This document shows, piece by piece, positions 56,187 to 64,000 of a stretch of DNA of 64,000 nt; position 1 is the stretch's first letter, and each line of letters opens with the position of its first letter. The DNA is taken from NCBI RefSeq assembly GCF_001399755.1, contig NZ_LJCP01000010.1, forward strand, positions 1 to 64,000, in the 5' to 3' direction. The DNA is from Thiohalorhabdus denitrificans (GTDB lineage: Bacteria; Pseudomonadota; Gammaproteobacteria; Thiohalorhabdales; Thiohalorhabdaceae). The notes below the pieces were generated by a model. The model did not search any database. It had not been told where the DNA came from and saw nothing but the letters and a program-made list of their open reading frames with translations. A program made the position numbers and the translations under genes.

Positions 56187-56574
56187 AGCTGCGGGCGCCG
56201 GGGCCATTAGCGGTCGATTGCCAGTTCCCGGACGGGAGGGTTGGAAAGCAAGCGCCGGTTCAAATCCCGAAGGTTTTAGCTCTGATTAAGCCAGTTATCG
56301 GGCCTAGCCCTCGGGTATGAGGCCGGTCCCGAGGATGGCCTGCTTGGCCCTAGTACCTTGGATGCGGTCTGGGCATGCCGGGCGGATGGGGAAGGGATGG
56401 CCGGTGGCGGCATCGATGGCGGACTCTTTGTCCAAATTGGAGCGGGGTGGGGCCGCAATCAGGGAAGCGGGGCGACCGGCAACCCCAGGGGGAGTTAGCC
56501 CCCGGAGGGCTCCAGGTTGTCGATTGACAACCATAACGGGGTGCAGTCAGAATCTATCACTAGATGGAGGGTGA
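56187..56574. other. Gene-free stretch before the HicA-like pair
   Basis: No gene is recognised over 390 bases. GGTTCAAATCCC near 56260 looks like a tRNA T-loop but lacks pairing arms. The right end holds the operator-like dyad described separately. Confidence 0.4.
56515..56532. promoter_or_regulatory. Perfect dyad overlapping a possible promoter
   Basis: GGTTGTC-GATT-GACAACC is a 7-bp perfect inverted repeat 42 bp before the toxin-like gene. It includes TTGACA (56524-56529), which with CAGAAT 18 bp later could form a sigma-70 promoter. Repression by the HTH protein of the pair would fit. Confidence 0.55.
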
Positions 56575-56832
56575 ATGTCGAGGAAGACGCATTCGAAAAA
56601 AGAGGTAGAGGACGCCCTGCGCTACGCTGAATCCAGAGGCTGGAGAGTGGAGGTGGGCGGAGGCCATGCCTGGGGGAAAATGTATTGCCCCTACAACCTG
56701 CAAGAATGCCGCTGCGGAGAGCACTGCATATCCTCTATCTGGAGCACCCCCAAGAACCCGAACAACCACGCCAAGCAGATCCGTCGGGTGGTGGACAACT
56801 GTATTGGCGAAAGTGGTGAGACCAAGGGGTAA
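56575..56832 (+). CDS. HicA-like, cysteine-containing toxin candidate
   Basis: An 85-residue basic protein (MSRKTHSKKEVEDALRYAES) with GGAGGGTGA before ATG. The RGWRVEVGGGHAWGKMYCP segment recalls the G-x-G-S-H core of HicA mRNA interferases, where a His on the small beta sheet is catalytic. Unlike ordinary HicA it contains four Cys (MYCPYNLQECRCGEHC) that could bind zinc. The next gene follows after four bases and encodes an HTH protein, the normal order for a HicAB-like unit. Confidence 0.55.
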   Translation: MSRKTHSKKEVEDALRYAESRGWRVEVGGGHAWGKMYCPYNLQECRCGEHCISSIWSTPKNPNNHAKQIRRVVDNCIGESGETKG

Positions 56833-56836
56833 GGCC

Positions 56837-57397
56837 ATGAAGGAATACGACTTCACGCTCAAGTTCCGGCTCGGAAGCGCCAATGAGGATGCCGAGAAGT
56901 ACGTGGAGGCGCTTGCGGAGGCGGGATGCGACGATGCCCTGGTGGGGGTGGGCCAGAATGGCCGGGTCTCGCTTCACTTCATCCGGGAGGCGGATAGCGC
57001 CATGGAGGCCCTCAGCAGCGCGGTCACCGATGTGCGCAGGGCCATCCCGGACGCGAAGCTGGTCGAGGCTGACCCCGACTACGTGGGCGTGACCGACATC
57101 GCCGACTTCTTTGGGGTGTCCCGCCAGTATGTGCGCAAGCTCATACTGAGCAAGGGAGCCTCGTTCCCCGATCCGGTCCACGAGGGAAATCCGTCCCTCT
57201 GGCATCTGGCGGATGTTCTGAGATGGTTCCAAGAGGAGGGACAAAAAGGCTTCTCAAGCGAAGCCCTGGAGGTTGCTCAGGTCACCATGCAACTGAACGT
57301 GCTCAATTCCTGCGTGAAGGCTTCTGTGGTTTCTGGGAACGGCTTTTATTTCCACGCTCAGGTGCCTAATGAAGAGCTGCGAGCGGCCATGGGCTGA
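56837..57397 (+). CDS. HTH protein, probable antitoxin partner
   Basis: A 186-residue protein with two parts. Residues 1-75 form a small alpha/beta domain (MKEYDFTLKFRLGSANEDAE) like the HicB/ferredoxin-fold antitoxin domain. Residues about 80-130 hold a MerR/excisionase-like helix-turn-helix: VGVTDIADFFGVSRQYVRKL. This combination suits an antitoxin that binds the upstream protein and represses the operon through the dyad at 56515-56532. A strong terminator lies right after the gene. Confidence 0.6.
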   Translation: MKEYDFTLKFRLGSANEDAEKYVEALAEAGCDDALVGVGQNGRVSLHFIREADSAMEALSSAVTDVRRAIPDAKLVEADPDYVGVTDIADFFGVSRQYVRKLILSKGASFPDPVHEGNPSLWHLADVLRWFQEEGQKGFSSEALEVAQVTMQLNVLNSCVKASVVSGNGFYFHAQVPNEELRAAMG

Positions 57398-57418
57398 ATC
57401 GCCGGCCTGGGTATCAGG

Positions 57419-57455
57419 AGAAGGGCACCCGCATGGTTCGGGTGCCCTTCTTTGT
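57419..57455 (+). terminator. Rho-independent terminator of the HicA-like pair
   Basis: AGAAGGGCACCCG and CGGGTGCCCTTCT form a 13-bp perfect stem with a 7-base loop and run into TTTGTT, 22 bp after the HTH gene. Confidence 0.85.
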
Positions 57456-57576
57456 TGGGGCAGGGGGAGGCTAGGATCGAGGCCTCAGCTCGGAGGTTGC
57501 TTAGGCGGCTGGATTCCGGGGTCTGAGGGCATCATCATGCCGGTCGGTCAATGCGGGAGAGGCAACTACCGAGGAT

Positions 57577-57666
57577 TTCTCGGTAGTTCGCCAGGAGGGC
57601 CAAGGGCAGGTCCGCAGAACCGTTTGACACTATAGCCTGGACGCCATCCTGGCCGCAGGTTACCGG
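57577..57666 (+). pseudogene. Relic of a RhuM-family protein
   Basis: The frame reads FSVVRQEGQGQVRRTV, a TGA stop, then HYSLDAILAAGYRG. RhuM-type proteins have the conserved run EGxRxVxRxVEHYNLDAILAVGYRV, so the TGA stands exactly where Glu is expected. Only about 30 codons remain. A 10-bp inverted repeat (AACTACCGAG / CTCGGTAGTT, 57564-57588) overlaps its beginning. The rest of 57456-57819 shows no gene. Confidence 0.5.
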
Positions 57667-57819
57667 GGTAAGCTACAAGAAGGGGGAACCGGAGGACTTG
57701 GACTTCCTGTAACCGGATTTATGGGGCCCAACTTTCTGCTTCGGCAAATGGAGTAAAGAGGGGGTGGTGAGCCCCGTGCCTGGCTCTGGAAAGGGACAAC
57801 CAGGAACGAAATGATGACG

Positions 57820-58242
57820 CTAAAGAAGGGCTACGCTAGCGCCCAAGGCTCGGGCAGCCTCGGCTAGTCCTTGGTCGAGGGTTCGCAGGTGGGCACCATG
57901 ATTGGCAGCAATCGCTAGGTGCAGAGCGTCTCCCGAACGCAACCCCGTAGCATGCTGATCGGCGAAACGGGCAGCGGTATGGAATTCTTGGGGTGACACG
58001 GAGAGGCGGGCGAAGGATTCCTCGACCAAGGAATTAAACATGGCGAGCGCCTCGGCTCGATGCTCCGGGGGGAGCGCTCCGTTGCGAACCTTCAGGGAGA
58101 GCGCTCCGGAGAACTCGGTAACTACCCAGTCGCTGATCACCATATCGGCGGGGTCCTGGTTCGCTAACCACTCCTGCATCTCCGCAGTACGGGGCTCGTT
58201 GGTCAGCGCAGCCACCAACAGGCTGGTATCCAGATAGAGCAC
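57820..58242 (-). CDS. PIN-domain toxin (VapC-like)
   Basis: The 140-residue protein has the PIN ribonuclease residues in order: MLYLDTSLLVAAL (first Asp), VVTEFSGALS (Glu), GLRSGDALHLAIA (Asp) and LRTLDQGLAEAA (last Asp). VapC toxins cut tRNA or rRNA using magnesium. It begins in the last base of the antitoxin gene, the normal coupled arrangement. Length is typical. Confidence 0.85.
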   Translation of the reverse strand: MLYLDTSLLVAALTNEPRTAEMQEWLANQDPADMVISDWVVTEFSGALSLKVRNGALPPEHRAEALAMFNSLVEESFARLSVSPQEFHTAARFADQHATGLRSGDALHLAIAANHGAHLRTLDQGLAEAARALGASVALL

Positions 58243-58490
58243 TAATAGCGCTCGCTTTCCCGGTACCGCCGCATGAACTGTCCAGCCCCCTCAGGTTGGT
58301 AGGGCATGTCAGCGGTCAGCCGGCGAAGCGCTTCCAAGTCAATCGGCTTTCGCGGTTTCTCAGGGGCGGACAACCGGCCCACTGCTTTACCGTGCTTGGT
58401 GATAATTACGGTTTCACCCGCACTGGCCAACTCGGTCAATTCACTCAGATGGGCTTTGGCCTCGCCCAAGCTTACTTGCTTCGTATCCAT
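58242..58490 (-). CDS. Phd/YefM-family antitoxin
   Basis: The 82-residue protein (MDTKQVSLGEAKAHLSELTE) follows the Phd/YefM pattern: a short N-terminal DNA-binding fold with EAKAHLSEL, then ETVIITKHGKAVGRL and a disordered tail that wraps the toxin. It precedes the PIN toxin gene. ATG follows GGAGGGGGCC. A CATAAT element about 35 bp upstream could be its -10 box. Confidence 0.85.
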   Translation of the reverse strand: MDTKQVSLGEAKAHLSELTELASAGETVIITKHGKAVGRLSAPEKPRKPIDLEALRRLTADMPYQPEGAGQFMRRYRESERY

Positions 58491-58566
58491 GGCCCCCTCC
58501 AGACCAGATTTTTGGTCATATTATGAATTAAGCCTAATCCCCCTTCAATCTTGGTCAAGAGGCCCC

Positions 58567-59039
58567 TGGAGTTGCCCCGTTTCAGTGGACAGGTAACGGT
58601 TTGGTTTACGCGGCGATCCGCCAGGCGGTTTCATAGGCCTTCGGGGCCTGTTGGCCAAGGGCGGAATGGCGTCGCCTCGGGTTGTGCCAGCCCTCGATGA
58701 ATTCGAAGAGTGCCCGCTTGGCCTCCGTGTGGTTTAGGAAGCGCCGGCTGTCGACTCTGAATCGCCGTCTCCAGGGCGTTTAGTACCAGCTCAGTGCGCT
58801 CCTCGCTGGTCAAGCCGTCCGTGCGCTGGCCGGCGTCCCGCTCCGCTTGGAAAAACCAGTTGCGAAAGGTCCGGGCCGAGGGCTCAAACTCCTCGGCTAA
58901 CTCGTGGGAACTGCGGCCCGCTCGGACCAGTTCCACCATCTGTTCCCGGAATTTCGCGGAATACCGGGGTTGCGACTTGGCCATCGTGGACTCCTTTCAA
59001 GCCAAAGGGTCAGGTGCCCACGAAAGCGGGTTAACTCCA
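58567..59039 (-). mobile_element. Internally deleted IS3-family element
   Basis: The element reads, on the minus strand, from an end TGGAGTTAACCCGCTTTCG, through the orfA start (MAKSQPRYSAKFREQMVELV, GRSSHELAEEFEPSARTFRN) to ERTELVLN. It then jumps at about 58755 to the tail of orfB (FLNHTEAKRALFEFIEGWHN, PRRRHSALGQQAPKAYE). The other end reads TGGAGTTGCCCCGTTTCAG inwards. About two thirds of the element, including the catalytic DDE region, is deleted, so it can move only with help. It sits 35 bp past ntrC and forms the border between core genome and island. Confidence 0.85.
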
Positions 59040-59074
59040 CCGTACCGCTTTGGGCAAAGGTTTAGAGTGTTTCC

Positions 59075-60490
<1,416 letters not shown>

Positions 60491-60556
60491 AGGTCGCGAT
60501 ACCTGCCAGGGTGGGGCCCCGGCCCCCGTCGGGGGCCGACCTGGGGGCGAATAAAA

Positions 60557-60583
60557 CGACCTCCCCGAAAACCGGGGAGGTCG
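60557..60583 (-). terminator. glnA terminator
   Basis: CGACCTCCCCG and CGGGGAGGTCG form an 11-bp stem around a short loop; on the minus strand it is followed by TTTTATT. It lies between the glnA stop and the ntrC start and probably allows limited readthrough. Confidence 0.85.
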
Positions 60584-60628
60584 CGGTCAAGCCGTACCGG
60601 CGCCATGGAAGACCTGCTTCCGCAGCAT

Positions 60629-62044
60629 TCACACGCTGTAGTAGAGGGCGAACTCCATGGGGTGGGTGGTCATGCGCACCTGGTCCACCTCCTCCCGGCG
60701 CAGCTCGAGGTAGCCGTCGATGGCGTCATCGGTGAACACCCCGCCCTTGGTCAGGAACGCGCGGTCGGCGTCGAGTGCGTCGAGGGCCTCTTCGAAGGAG
60801 CTGGCTACGTGGGGGACCTCGGCGACCTCCTCGGGAGGAAGGTCGTACAGGTTCTTGTCCAGCGCCTCGCCCGGGTCGATCTTGTTCTCGATACCGTCGA
60901 TGCCGGCCATCAGCAGGGCCGCGAAGGCCAAGTAGGGATTGGCCGTGGGGTCCGGGAAGCGCACCTCGATGCGCCGGCCCTTGGGCGAGCTAACGGCCGG
61001 AATGCGGATGCTTGCGGAGCGGTTACGGTTGGAGTAGGCCAGCAGCACCGGGGCCTCGAAGCCGGGCACCAGCCGCTTGTAGCTGTTGGTGGAGGCGTTG
61101 GTAAAGGCGTTGATGGCCTTGGCGTGCTTGATGATGCCGCCGATGTAGTAGAGCGCCTCCTGGGACAGGCCGCCGTATTTATCCCCGGCGAAGCGGTTCT
61201 CGCCGTCCTTCCAGATGGACTGGTGGACGTGCATGCCGGTGCCGTTGTCGCCCACCACCGGCTTGGGCATGAAAGTGGCGGTCTTGCCGTAGGCGGCGGC
61301 CACGTTGTGCACCACGTACTTGAACTTCTGCAGCTGGTCGCCTTGGCCCACGCACTCGGTGAAGCGGAAGCCCACCTCGTTCTGGTTGGCGGTGGCCACC
61401 TCGTGGTGGTGGATCTCCGGGGTGATGCCGATTTTCTGGAGCGTTAGCGACATCGCCGAGCGAAGATCCTGACTGGAGTCCACCGGAGGCACCGGGAAGT
61501 AGCCGCCCTTCACCGCCGGGCGGTGGCCGCGGTTGCCGCCCTCGAAGTCGGCCCCGGAGTTCCACACCCCTTCCTCGGAGTCGATCTGGTAGCCGCACTT
61601 CTCCATCTTCACGTCCCACTTCACCGAGTCGAACATGAAGAACTCGGGCTCGGGGCCGAAGAAGGCGGTGTCACCGATGCCGCTGGACTGCAGGTAGGCC
61701 TCGGCCCGCTTGGCCACCGACCGGGGGTCGCGGTTGTAGCCTTCCATGGTGTCCGGCTCGGCCACGTCGCAGGTAAGGACGATGGTCGGCTCTTCATAGA
61801 AGGGGTCGAGGAAGGCCGAGTCGGGGTCGGGAACCAGGAGCATGTCCGACTCGTGGATCTCCTTCCAGCCGTCGATGGAGGAGCCATCGAAGGTGAAGCC
61901 TTCCTCGAAAGTGTCCTGATCCAGGCCGTGGGCAGGCAGGGTCATGTGCTGCCATTTGCCGCGCGGATCGGTAAAGCGAAAGTCGATGAAGCGCGCCTGG
62001 TTCTCCTCGAGCATCGCGAAGACTTTCTCGGCACCTTGGGCCAT
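60629..62044 (-). CDS. glnA: Glutamine synthetase, type I
   Basis: The 471-residue enzyme makes glutamine from glutamate, ammonia and ATP. Diagnostic blocks are [28 protein letters not shown], the metal/ATP region [20 protein letters not shown], and [11 protein letters not shown]. The adenylylation Tyr sits in [11 protein letters not shown], identifying the regulated GSI-beta type. Length is normal. ATG follows GGAGGCAAACC. A sigma-54 promoter at 62087-62102 shows control by NtrC and nitrogen supply. Confidence 0.97.
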   Translation of the reverse strand: MAQGAEKVFAMLEENQARFIDFRFTDPRGKWQHMTLPAHGLDQDTFEEGFTFDGSSIDGWKEIHESDMLLVPDPDSAFLDPFYEEPTIVLTCDVAEPDTMEGYNRDPRSVAKRAEAYLQSSGIGDTAFFGPEPEFFMFDSVKWDVKMEKCGYQIDSEEGVWNSGADFEGGNRGHRPAVKGGYFPVPPVDSSQDLRSAMSLTLQKIGITPEIHHHEVATANQNEVGFRFTECVGQGDQLQKFKYVVHNVAAAYGKTATFMPKPVVGDNGTGMHVHQSIWKDGENRFAGDKYGGLSQEALYYIGGIIKHAKAINAFTNASTNSYKRLVPGFEAPVLLAYSNRNRSASIRIPAVSSPKGRRIEVRFPDPTANPYLAFAALLMAGIDGIENKIDPGEALDKNLYDLPPEEVAEVPHVASSFEEALDALDADRAFLTKGGVFTDDAIDGYLELRREEVDQVRMTTHPMEFALYYSV

Positions 62045-62086
62045 GGTTTGCCTCCTTCAATGGTCGGAAATGTCATTGGGGGCGTT

Positions 62087-62102
62087 TGCATCAGGTGTGC
62101 CA
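62087..62102 (-). promoter_or_regulatory. Sigma-54 promoter of glnA
   Basis: On the minus strand TGGCACACCTGATGCA has GG and GC separated by exactly ten bases and good flanks (TGGCAC, TGCA). It lies about 43 bp before the glnA start. Confidence 0.85.
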
Positions 62103-62327
62103 TGCCGTAGATGGGACAAAACGGGCGGTTTCTGGCGGTCTCCGGGCCCTTTGGATGCACCGATAAAGTACATGCAATGGAGCGTTGCCCTCTTATGGGG
62201 CAAGGGTCTGCGAGGGTTCCGTTGGAGAGGGGGGCCGGGGGCAGTCCAAGGCAACCAGGCTGCCAGCGGGCCCTGAAGGAAGGCGCAAAGGGAAGAATAT
62301 TGGCCCTGGTTCCGGTGGGTGGGGGAT

Positions 62328-62343
62328 TGGCATAGAAGGTGCA
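62328..62343 (+). promoter_or_regulatory. Sigma-54 promoter of cynS
   Basis: TGGCATAGAAGGTGCA shows the GG-N10-GC spacing with TGGCA and TGCA flanks, 36 bp before the cynS start. cynS would then respond to NtrC, in keeping with cyanate as a nitrogen source. The remaining gap up to the glnA promoter contains TGCACCGATAAAGTACATGCA, whose spacing does not fit an ordinary NtrC site. Confidence 0.75.
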
Positions 62344-62379
62344 GCCAGCCGGGCGTTACCAACCAAGAGGAGCGCCGCC

Positions 62380-62820
62380 ATGGATAAGCTGGCTATGACC
62401 GAGACCATCATGGCCGCCAAGGCTGACAAGGGGTGGAGCTGGGAGGAGATTGCCGCCCAGGTGGGCCTCAACCCCGTCTTCGTCACCTCCGCCTGCCTGG
62501 GGCAGAGCAGCATGCCGCGGGAATACGGGGAGAAGCTGACTGCAGCCCTGGGGTTGTCCGGTGAGGTGGTTGAGGCCCTGGCGGTCTGCCCCATGAAGGG
62601 GACGGAGCAGGCCGTGCCCACCGACCCGCTGGTCTACCGTTTCTACGAGATCATGCAGGTGTACGGCACCTCGGTTAAGGAGATCATCCACGAGAAGTTC
62701 GGTGACGGCATCATGTCGGCCATCGACTTCACCCTGGATGTGGATCGCCAGGAGGACCCCAAGGGCGACCGCGTGGTGGTGACCATGAACGGCAAGTTCC
62801 TGCCCTACAAGATCTGGTAG
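62380..62820 (+). CDS. cynS: Cyanate hydratase (cyanase)
   Basis: The 146-residue enzyme converts cyanate and bicarbonate to carbamate and CO2, giving ammonia. The N-terminal helix-turn-helix-like domain (MDKLAMTETIMAAKADKGWS) is followed by the catalytic domain with PLVYRFYEIMQVYGTSVKEI and FGDGIMSAIDFTLDV, holding the conserved Arg, Glu and Ser of the decamer's active site. ATG follows AAGAGGAGCG. Position opposite glnA, with a sigma-54 promoter, points to use of cyanate as a nitrogen source. Confidence 0.96.
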   Translation: MDKLAMTETIMAAKADKGWSWEEIAAQVGLNPVFVTSACLGQSSMPREYGEKLTAALGLSGEVVEALAVCPMKGTEQAVPTDPLVYRFYEIMQVYGTSVKEIIHEKFGDGIMSAIDFTLDVDRQEDPKGDRVVVTMNGKFLPYKIW

Positions 62821-62872
62821 AAGGCTGCTGCTTACGCGGGGCCCGTTCCTCCCTCCGAGGCCCCGCTCCCGG

Positions 62873-62896
62873 CCCGGCGGAGTCCGTTCCGCCGGG
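62873..62896 (+). terminator. cynS terminator
   Basis: CCCGGCGGA and TCCGCCGGG pair around a short loop and run into TTTTT, 52 bp after the cynS stop. Confidence 0.85.
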
Positions 62897-62918
62897 TTTT
62901 TGCGTTGCCGGGCCGGGC

Positions 62919-64000
62919 TTAATCCAGGGCGATGGCCAGGGCCAGGAGAACGGCCAGGACCGCGGACACCCCCTGCCAGAAGCTCTCCGGATTGCGCTCG
63001 ATCAAGGGTGGCCGGTGGGCGTCCAGGAATTCCCGGCGCGGGTGGCGCAGGTCGTAGGCGAGCTCGTCCGCGTCGGCGTAGCGGCGTTCGGGATTGGGGT
63101 GGACGGCCCGGCGCAAGGTGGCGTCCACCCAGGCCGGGAGGCTCCGATTGCGGTTCAGGGCGGGCTCGTACTTCAGCTTGTGCTGCGCGGCCCGGGTGCG
63201 GGCCTTGGGAACCTGCGTCCCGTAGGGGAGGGTGCCGGTCAGCATCTGGTAGGTCACCACGCCGAGGGAGAACACGTCCGATCGGACCGAGCCAGCGGCA
63301 CCGAGAAAGTATTCGGGGGCGGAATACTGCTCGGTGCCCAGCAAACGGTCCCCGGCGAACAGGGCCCGACCGTCGGTGAGGCCGGCCAGCCTCGTGGATC
63401 CCAGGTCGATGATGCGGGCGGTGCCGGCCTCGTCGATCAGGATGTTATCCGGGCGGATGTCCTGATGCACCATCTCGTGGCGATGGAAGGCGCGCAGTCC
63501 GCGGGCGATCTGCCCCACGATGTCCCGGACCTTCTCCAGGGGTGGATCGGGGTTGTCCCGCATCCACTGGGTCAGCGTCCGGCCCTCCACGAACTCCATG
63601 ATGAGATAGGTGTAGCTCCGCCGCCGCTCGGGCAGACGGGCCTTGATCACGTGGGGGCTGCTGATCCGGCGGGCGATCCACTCCTCGGTCAGGAATTGGT
63701 CGAGCAGGACCGGATCGTTCTTCAGCTCTGCCGTTGGGGTCTTGAGGGCCACGCGGGTGTTCGACTGGAGGTCCCGGGCGAGGTAGACGTGGCTGCGGTG
63801 GCTTGCGTGGAGCTCGCGCAGGATCTCGAAACCGTCCAAATGGGCGCCGGGCTCCAGCGCAGGGGGGAACGGCAGCTCCGCCCGGCGCCGCTGGTGCTCC
63901 TCGATGTCGTCCTCCGGGAGGGCTTCAACCCGGATCAGCTGGGCCGTCAGATTGTCGGTGCTGCCCTGCTGGTAGGCCTCGTTGACCAGGGTCTTGGCGG
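62919..64000 (-). CDS. Fused PP2C phosphatase / Ser-Thr protein kinase (5' end off window)
   Basis: The reading frame enters from the right edge with LVNEAYQQGSTDNLTAQLIR, the end of a PP2C-type phosphatase (the DN pair binds metal), and a linker leads into a kinase domain starting DGFEILRELHASHRSHVYLA. Kinase motifs are RVALKTPTAEL (Lys), IMEFVEGRTL (hinge), MVHQDIRPDNILID (catalytic loop, HQD instead of HRD) and IIDLGSTRLAG (DLG for DFG), then GTEQYSAPEYFLG. The C-terminus is one membrane helix (VSAVLAVLLALAIALD). Such fusions are common in gammaproteobacteria beside nitrate or cyanate genes. Only the last 360 residues are in the window. Confidence 0.9.
   Translation of the reverse strand, partial: AKTLVNEAYQQGSTDNLTAQLIRVEALPEDDIEEHQRRRAELPFPPALEPGAHLDGFEILRELHASHRSHVYLARDLQSNTRVALKTPTAELKNDPVLLDQFLTEEWIARRISSPHVIKARLPERRRSYTYLIMEFVEGRTLTQWMRDNPDPPLEKVRDIVGQIARGLRAFHRHEMVHQDIRPDNILIDEAGTARIIDLGSTRLAGLTDGRALFAGDRLLGTEQYSAPEYFLGAAGSVRSDVFSLGVVTYQMLTGTLPYGTQVPKARTRAAQHKLKYEPALNRNRSLPAWVDATLRRAVHPNPERRYADADELAYDLRHPRREFLDAHRPPLIERNPESFWQGVSAVLAVLLALAIALD

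Noticed and set aside
56255-56275. GGTTCAAATCCC resembling a tRNA T-loop
   Set aside because: The flanks do not pair into a T-stem, and no acceptor, anticodon or D arm can be built around it.
62156-62178. Possible NtrC enhancer TGCACCGATAAAGTACATGCA between glnA and cynS
   Set aside because: The half-sites are too far apart for the usual 17-bp NtrC site, so it is noted only as a weak candidate.

Overview
The window looks like a GC-rich gammaproteobacterial chromosome. The right end (about 59.1-64 kb) is ordinary core genome: ntrC, glnA, cynS and a fused PP2C phosphatase/serine-threonine kinase. This nitrogen-assimilation neighbourhood is compatible with a free-living, possibly halophilic or chemolithotrophic gammaproteobacterium; that last point is inference only. 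glnA and cynS each have a well-formed sigma-54 promoter in the gap between them. No ntrB lies between glnA and ntrC.

Everything to the left, about 59 kb, is an accessory defence island. It is bracketed by copies of one IS3-family element in the same orientation: a partial copy at 1-127, a diverged end at 43808-43861, and an internally deleted copy at 58567-59039 that sits only 35 bp from ntrC. The island is a patchwork of intact defence-type genes and many decayed relics of toxin-antitoxin genes, transposases and a group II intron.

Region by region. 0.2-3.3 kb: two PD-(D/E)XK-type nucleases. 3.4-5.1 kb: a degenerate FtsZ/tubulin-like protein and a PEGA lipoprotein. 5.7-23 kb: the main defence locus, made of an SNF2-type helicase with a DUF3883-like end, a DUF1156 adenine methylase, a DUF499 ATPase, an ArdC-like metallopeptidase, and then an overlapping DUF6361 / phospholipase-D-like / helicase trio. 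23-29 kb: an unknown protein, an ADP-ribosylglycohydrolase, a GIY-YIG-like protein, a frameshifted NERD-UvrD helicase and an HD hydrolase. 29-32 kb: a tyrosine recombinase, a field of TGGCGCCA palindromes and an orphan MbcA/ParS-type antitoxin. 32.4-37.1 kb: a compact minus-strand operon (coiled coil, two tandem DEDD exonucleases, an unknown, DUF2442, metallophosphoesterase, HAD) behind a near-consensus sigma-70 promoter and a leader terminator. 37.6-39.1 kb: a truncated group II intron joined to a truncated IS1380-type transposase. 39.4-41.6 kb: an AT-rich pair of GTPases. 41.7-43.1 kb: a Fic protein with Gln in place of the catalytic His. 44.1-53.8 kb: a two-gene locus matching type III Druantia (DruH, DruE). 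53.9-58.5 kb: a decayed ParS/RES module, a second HAD protein, a HicA-like/HTH pair, and a PIN/Phd pair.

The best candidates for undescribed biology are the composite 5.7-23 kb locus with its embedded metallopeptidase, the nucleic-acid-processing operon at 32.4-37.1 kb with its leader, the AT-rich GTPase pair, and the FtsZ-like protein that has lost its GTP-binding signature. All assignments come from reading motifs by eye; no database search was possible.
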